A stretch of 8,499 nt of DNA from Anaerolineae bacterium (GTDB lineage Bacteria; Chloroflexota; Anaerolineae; B4-G1; DUEL01): contig JAOZPF010000118.1 in assembly GCA_029932895.1 (NCBI GenBank), positions 1 to 8,499 of the forward strand, given 5' to 3'. The notes beneath the pieces were generated by a model. The model was given only the letters and a program-made list of their open reading frames with translations. It searched no databases and was not told the origin of the DNA. Both the position numbers and the translations under genes were made by a program. Below are positions 5,214-8,499 of the stretch, one piece after another. Numbering within the stretch: position 1 is the first letter of the stretch; each line of letters starts with the position of its first letter.

Positions 5214-5336
5214 CGAATGGCATCCCAGCGATTGCCCCGAGGGACGGGAGCAGGCTTTGAGTACATCGCTGGGAGGCAGAACCACGGTGTCCTCCGTGGC
5301 CCTGCGGCAGACAGGCACAGCCCAGGTAAGGAAAGC
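5214..5336 (+). other. Structured leader of the large membrane protein gene
   Basis: Between the predicted transcription start and the chosen GTG start lie about 123 bases with two perfect inverted repeats: CCCAGCGAT (5224-5232) with ATCGCTGGG (5265-5273), and CCACGG (5282-5287) with CCGTGG (5294-5299). A small CCCG/CGGG stem (5236-5239/5245-5248) fits inside the first. CCTG/CAGG (5301-5304/5312-5315) may form a further short stem near the ribosome-binding site. This looks like a cis-regulatory leader, but I match it to no known class. An in-frame ATG at 5217 means the stretch could instead be translated. Confidence 0.45.
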
Positions 5337-6080
5337 GTGAAAGACACACGCCAAGCCAACGACGGAGAAAGGCCGCTTCGCCCCCTTTGGTCCAACCTCC
5401 TGGTCGTCGCACTCTACACTATTGCTACCCTGGCAATCACCTACCCGCTGCTGCTTCACCTATCCCCCCACATCCTCCAGGTGGAGGGGGGAACAGGGCC
5501 CTTGGACGCACTCCAATATATCTGGACGATGTGGTGGACGAACAAGGCACTGTTCGGCCTCCACGTCAGTCCTGCTAACCTGAGCTTGATCCAGTTCCCC
5601 AGCGGCGTGTACCATCCGTTTTTGTTGGCAGTGGACTATGTTGGCTTCGCCGGCATACCTCTGACCAGGCTCGCCTCTCCCGTCGTCGCTTATAATCTTC
5701 TCACACTGCTGGCCTTTGTTCTGAACGGGTTCACCGCTTACCTCTTTTGCCTCGACCTGACCAGTAACCGTCTGGGCAGTTTCATCGGCGGTCCTGGCCT
5801 ACATCCGCTGGGTAGAGCGTCGCCCTCTGCGCCCCGCCCTGCCCGCCCTGGCCCTGGTTTCTGGTGTAGCCGGGCTGATGACCGCTCCCTTCCTCCTGCC
5901 TTTTCTGGTGAGCAGTCTGCGCGGGGAGCTGGCTTACTTGCAGGAGGGCGGGGCAACGGTCTTTGCGGCGGACCTGCTGGGCTTTGTCGCTCCCTCTCCC
6001 ACCAATCCAGTGCTCCAACATCTAGGTTTGCTCCCCGCCTTTGCTCAGCGTGTTGTGCCGGAGAACTTTATGCTGAGTGA
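5337..6080 (+). CDS. N-terminal part of a GT-C-like polytopic membrane protein (broken gene)
   Basis: Residues 1 to about 152 (5337-5792) form the start of a polytopic membrane protein like the large GT-C-type glycosyltransferase or YfhO-like proteins common in Chloroflexota. There is a basic cytoplasmic end, a first membrane segment (about 20-42), a periplasmic loop with GGTGPLDALQYIWTMWW, then further segments with PVVAYNLLTLLAFVLNG. After GSFIGG the frame enters Pro/Arg-rich sequence that no longer looks like a membrane protein, while homologous-looking sequence continues in another frame. So only 5337-5792 is meaningful here. I choose the GTG at 5337 because AAGGAAAG lies just upstream. 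The ATG at 5217, 3-4 bases after the predicted transcription start, is an alternative that adds 40 residues. The enzyme function of this family is uncertain. Confidence 0.6.
   Translation: MKDTRQANDGERPLRPLWSNLLVVALYTIATLAITYPLLLHLSPHILQVEGGTGPLDALQYIWTMWWTNKALFGLHVSPANLSLIQFPSGVYHPFLLAVDYVGFAGIPLTRLASPVVAYNLLTLLAFVLNGFTAYLFCLDLTSNRLGSFIGGPGLHPLGRASPSAPRPARPGPGFWCSRADDRSLPPAFSGEQSARGAGLLAGGRGNGLCGGPAGLCRSLSHQSSAPTSRFAPRLCSACCAGELYAE
5781..5800 (+). other. Frame-change and probable internal-deletion junction
   Basis: Reading in the upstream frame gives ...GSFIGG up to 5792. Reading one base on gives VLAYIRWVERR from 5791. Protein continuity therefore passes from one frame to the next around 5787-5793. 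The expected middle of the protein (several membrane segments after the GG of the GSFIGG motif) is absent, so this is a deletion whose size is not a multiple of 3, not a single-base slip alone. Confidence 0.65.
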
Positions 6081-7752
6081 CAAACTTCTCTATCTGGGGC
6101 TGTTCCCCCTGGGCCTGGCAGTGTGGGCTGTGGTTCGCCACCCCCGCCGCCTGGCGGTATGGGCGATTCTGAGCACGGGAGCGGCGCTCTTGGCACTGGG
6201 GCCGCTCCTGCGGGCGAATGGACAACTGATCACCTTTGAGATAGACGGCCTGCGCTCATACGTGCCGCTGCCTTATGCCCTTCTGATGCACCTGCCTGGT
6301 TTGGCGTTGGGGCGTACCCCAGGCCGTCTGGGGATGACCGTCGGCTTTGGGTTGGCTATCCTCGCCGCTCACGGATGGGCCGGTGTGGTCGAAAGACTAC
6401 ATCATGCTAGGTTCGTGGCAACCGCTATCCTCGGCGCGTTGGCCCTGGTAGAGTACCTGGTGTACTGGCCCACCCCCCTCACCTCACTTGCAGCTCCGGA
6501 TTACCTGCGCCAGATGGCCCAATCCCCCGAAGAAGGAGCTGTGCTGAGTATTCCTCTTGCCCGCCGCAGGATCAACCAGGTCGCCCTCTATTACCAGAGC
6601 ATTCACGAAAAGCCACTCGTTGGGGGACGAGTGTTCCGCGACTTGCCAGGTCCTCCGGGACTGGACTCTTTTCTGCAGGGGCTGCACGACGCGCCGTCGA
6701 CGGAAGACATTGTTCTCCAGGCCTCACCGCAGGATGTCGCCGCCGTGGACCGTGCCTGTGGCGTGGCTCACGTTTTTCTTTTCAGGGATTACGTCGAGAA
6801 TGCCGACAGGGTAGAAGCGTTCCTCACCACGGCCCTTGCCCCGCCCGTCTCGACAGAGCAAGAGGTGACAATCTTTCGCGTTCCCCCGGGCCCGACCACG
6901 GTGGACGCGGTGATGTACGGCCTGGACCATCACTGGTACACCCCAGATATCTGGGGTAACTCGCCAGCCCGCTGGATGCCGGAACGGGCCGAGTTGTACC
7001 TCTACTTGCCCACGGGACAGACGGGTGTGCTTCGTTTCACAGCCCTTCCCCTTGCTGTTCCGCAACACCTCCAGGTCACGGTCAACGATGAGCCTTTGCC
7101 GCCCTTGGTCATTGGTGATTGGATGACTTACACCACACCTCTCCTCGACCTCCAGCCAGGCCTCAATCGTGTCACCTTTCGTGCATTGGAGGGCTGCACT
7201 TTATTCGTTGGCGATCCCCGTTGCATGGGACCCGCTCGTGCCACTGCTGGGGCTTGCAACCCCTACTTGCACCAAGAGCGTTGCCTGAGCGTCCTCTTTC
7301 AGAACATCCGCCTTCTTCCCGCTGTCAGTGGTCCGGCTACACATTCCCTGGACGTTGTGCTAGGCGAGCAGGTGCGCTTTCTGGGCTACGACCTCAAAGG
7401 CTCCGCTGCCCCAGGGCAGGTGCTTGCTCTCACTCTCTACTGGCAGGGTTTGGTCGAGATCGATCGGGACTATGTCATCTTTGTCCACTTGTTGGGGCCG
7501 GATGGAGAGCTGCTGGCCCAATACGACGCCTCACCCCTCAACGGCCTGTACCCCACGTCGCGGTGGCCCGTTGGCGAGATATTCGCCCACCGCGTCGCCC
7601 TCCAGCTCCCGGACGACGCGCCGGAAGGGAGGTATGACCTGCTGGCAGGGATGTACACTTATCCAGACATCCAGCGCCTGCCGGTCGCCAGTGATCGGCC
7701 CTATGCCCAGGATGGCCTGATCTGGCTTCAGAGCGTCGAGAGTGGGCCCTGA
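5878..7752 (+). CDS. C-terminal part of a GT-C-like polytopic membrane protein with C-terminal beta-domain (broken gene)
   Basis: This frame is open from 5761, and meaningful sequence begins at about 5791 (VLAYIRW), before the first ATG at 5878. It is therefore best read as the second half of the gene starting at 5337. Counting from 5878, membrane segments run to about residue 200. Features include ADLLGFVAPSPTNP, typical of the loop before later segments in this Chloroflexota family, and GLALGRTPGRLGMTVGFGL. From about 205 to 430 is an extramembrane region, and the last 160 residues form a beta-rich domain with VLGEQVRFLGYDL, LTLYWQGL and DYVIFVHLLGPDG, a module frequent at the C-terminus of such proteins. 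Function is probably sugar or lipid-linked glycan transfer, but no catalytic residue can be fixed. No ribosome-binding site is evident at 5878. If the deletion is real the gene is inactive; an assembly error is the other option. Confidence 0.7.
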   Translation: MTAPFLLPFLVSSLRGELAYLQEGGATVFAADLLGFVAPSPTNPVLQHLGLLPAFAQRVVPENFMLSDKLLYLGLFPLGLAVWAVVRHPRRLAVWAILSTGAALLALGPLLRANGQLITFEIDGLRSYVPLPYALLMHLPGLALGRTPGRLGMTVGFGLAILAAHGWAGVVERLHHARFVATAILGALALVEYLVYWPTPLTSLAAPDYLRQMAQSPEEGAVLSIPLARRRINQVALYYQSIHEKPLVGGRVFRDLPGPPGLDSFLQGLHDAPSTEDIVLQASPQDVAAVDRACGVAHVFLFRDYVENADRVEAFLTTALAPPVSTEQEVTIFRVPPGPTTVDAVMYGLDHHWYTPDIWGNSPARWMPERAELYLYLPTGQTGVLRFTALPLAVPQHLQVTVNDEPLPPLVIGDWMTYTTPLLDLQPGLNRVTFRALEGCTLFVGDPRCMGPARATAGACNPYLHQERCLSVLFQNIRLLPAVSGPATHSLDVVLGEQVRFLGYDLKGSAAPGQVLALTLYWQGLVEIDRDYVIFVHLLGPDGELLAQYDASPLNGLYPTSRWPVGEIFAHRVALQLPDDAPEGRYDLLAGMYTYPDIQRLPVASDRPYAQDGLIWLQSVESGP

Positions 7753-7772
7753 TGTAGGGCAGAACCCACTCT
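7739..7772 (+). terminator. Hairpin over the stop codon of the membrane protein gene
   Basis: AGAGTGGG (7739-7746) pairs perfectly with CCCACTCT (7765-7772), and CCCT/AGGG (7747-7750/7756-7759) stacks inside, so the stop codon lies in the hairpin. There is no T-run after it, so an intrinsic terminator is only possible; it may instead protect the mRNA 3' end. Confidence 0.35.
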
Positions 7773-7788
7773 GACCGACAGCAAGGGA

Positions 7789-7860
7789 GCGTTTCAGTTT
7801 CGGGGCGGGTTGCCCGGCAGAGGTGGGTGCGTCGCACCTGCTCGCCCCAGAGTGAAATGC
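7789..7860. other. Long imperfect hairpin between the membrane protein gene and trpS
   Basis: GCGTTTCA (7789-7796) pairs with TGAAATGC (7853-7860) with one G-T pair. Inside, GGGGCG (7802-7807) pairs with CGCCCC (7843-7848), and GGTGC/GCACC (7826-7830/7834-7838) caps a further stem that continues outwards through G-T pairs to 7822/7842. It ends about 20 bases before the trpS -35, so it is outside the trpS transcript unless an upstream promoter reads through. It may be a 3' UTR structure, a small RNA or a binding region. No T-run on either strand. Confidence 0.4.
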
Positions 7861-7879
7861 ATCTGACAGCAATGTGCCC

Positions 7880-7908
7880 TTGCCCCTCCCTCGCTCCTGT
7901 GGTACACT
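7880..7908 (+). promoter_or_regulatory. Promoter of trpS
   Basis: TTGCCC (7880-7885), 17 bases, TACACT (7903-7908) with TGTGG before it (TRTG-extended -10). Start predicted near 7915. The -10 sits inside a GCTCC (7893-7897) / GGAGC (7910-7914) inverted repeat. Confidence 0.6.
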
Positions 7909-7942
7909 TGGAGCTGACCCCGCTGTAAGGAGGCAAAGCAGT

Positions 7943-8499
7943 ATGAGTGTCAAAAAGGGCCGCGTCTTCTCCGGTGCAAGACCTACCGGTCGCCAGCATC
8001 TGGGCAACTACCTGGGTGCTATCCGCAACTATGTCGCCCTGCAGGATGACTATGACTGCGTCTACTGCATCGTGGACCTGCACGCCCTGACCACGTTGGG
8101 CGATACGGACAAACTTGAGGCGTGGACCTACGAGATGGCGCTGGACTGGTTGGCGGCGGGAATCGATCCCGAACGGGGCACGATCCTCTTTGTCCAATCC
8201 CACGTGCCGCAGGTGACCGAGTTGCACACCATTCTCTCGATGGTCACCCCACTGGGCTGGCTGACCCGTCTGCCGACCTTTAAGGAGAAGGTGCGCCAGC
8301 AGCCCGACAACGTCAACTATGGGTTGGTGGGCTACCCGGTGCTGATGGCTGCTGACATCACCCTCTACAAGGCCGGTGTGGTGCCGGTGGGGGTGGATCA
8401 GGCCCCGCACCTGGAGTTCACCCGCGAGGTCGTGCGTCGCTTTAACCGCCACTTTGGCGATGTGCTGGTCGAACCCCAGGCCAAGCACACCGAGTTTCC
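7943..8499 (+). CDS. trpS: Tryptophanyl-tRNA synthetase (N-terminal part, runs off the window)
   Basis: This class I aminoacyl-tRNA synthetase charges tRNA-Trp with tryptophan in the cytoplasm using ATP. The visible 185 residues cover most of the Rossmann-fold catalytic domain. SGARPTGRQHLGNYLGA (10-26) contains the HIGH-equivalent HLGN, and DCVYCIVDLHALTT and GYPVLMAADITLYKAG are family-typical segments, followed by VPVGVDQAPHLEFTRE, which helps form the tryptophan and ATP site. The KMSKS loop and C-terminal half lie beyond the right edge. The ATG at 7943 is preceded by TAAGGAGG (7926-7933) with a 9-base gap, a very good ribosome-binding site. It has its own promoter and no T-box leader that I can recognise. 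Full length would be expected at about 330 residues. Confidence 0.96.
   Translation, partial: MSVKKGRVFSGARPTGRQHLGNYLGAIRNYVALQDDYDCVYCIVDLHALTTLGDTDKLEAWTYEMALDWLAAGIDPERGTILFVQSHVPQVTELHTILSMVTPLGWLTRLPTFKEKVRQQPDNVNYGLVGYPVLMAADITLYKAGVVPVGVDQAPHLEFTREVVRRFNRHFGDVLVEPQAKHTEF

Noticed and set aside
5781..5800. Programmed ribosomal frameshift in the membrane protein gene
   Set aside because: No slippery heptamer, stop or stimulatory structure is positioned at the junction, and the middle of the protein is missing as well, which slippage cannot explain.
7893..7914. T-box antiterminator before trpS
   Set aside because: GTGGTAC recalls the T-box core, but the preceding AGGG, the CCGCG end, a specifier loop and a terminator are all missing, and the string is better explained as an extended -10.
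7538..8488. Long minus-strand open frame (316 codons) opposite trpS and the end of the membrane protein gene
   Set aside because: Antisense of trpS, whose identity is certain. No recognisable protein features.

Overview
The window is GC-rich bacterial chromosome, most likely from a member of the Chloroflexota (Anaerolineae-like, probably an environmental genome). I base this on the proteins: a Thr/Pro-linker secreted phosphodiester-glycosidase-like protein, a large GT-C-type membrane protein with the C-terminal beta-domain often seen in that phylum, an Est30-like esterase and a four-helix-bundle (23S rRNA IVS-like) protein. No phylogeny could be run, so this placement is inference.

Layout. 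On the minus strand, at the left, a four-helix-bundle gene (63-509) sits inside arrays of a GGTTTCAGGTT-type repeat. These arrays give both a 30-bp near-perfect direct repeat and an outer inverted repeat around the gene. The right-hand array ends 4 bases short of the stop codon of a malate/L-lactate-dehydrogenase-family (Ldh) oxidoreductase (619-1716, minus). A 273-bp divergent intergenic region, unusually dense in inverted repeats, separates it from a plus-strand pair that overlaps as TGATG: an Est30-like alpha/beta hydrolase (1990-2769) and a Nudix protein (2769-3437). Then come a structured, probably transcribed leader (about 3549-3700), two small membrane proteins (3701-4051 and 4088-4276), a secreted NAGPA-type protein (4325-5176), a second structured leader (about 5214-5336) and a large membrane protein gene (5337-7752). 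That last gene is split by a frame change and seems to have lost its middle. A hairpin-rich gap (7753-7942) leads into trpS, which runs off the right edge.

How the genes fit together. This is mostly a string of single-gene units, not one pathway. The clearest operon is the hydrolase-Nudix pair. The two small membrane proteins may form another unit. Recognisable sigma-70-type promoters precede most units, and several share a TRTG-extended -10 of the form TGTGSTAYNNT. The NAGPA-like gene appears leaderless, with a perfect 7-bp dyad over its -10.

I found no CRISPR array, tRNA, rRNA, transposase or integrase. The most unusual items are the repeat-bounded four-helix-bundle cassette, the internally deleted membrane protein, and several structured RNA or DNA candidates in the intergenic gaps.
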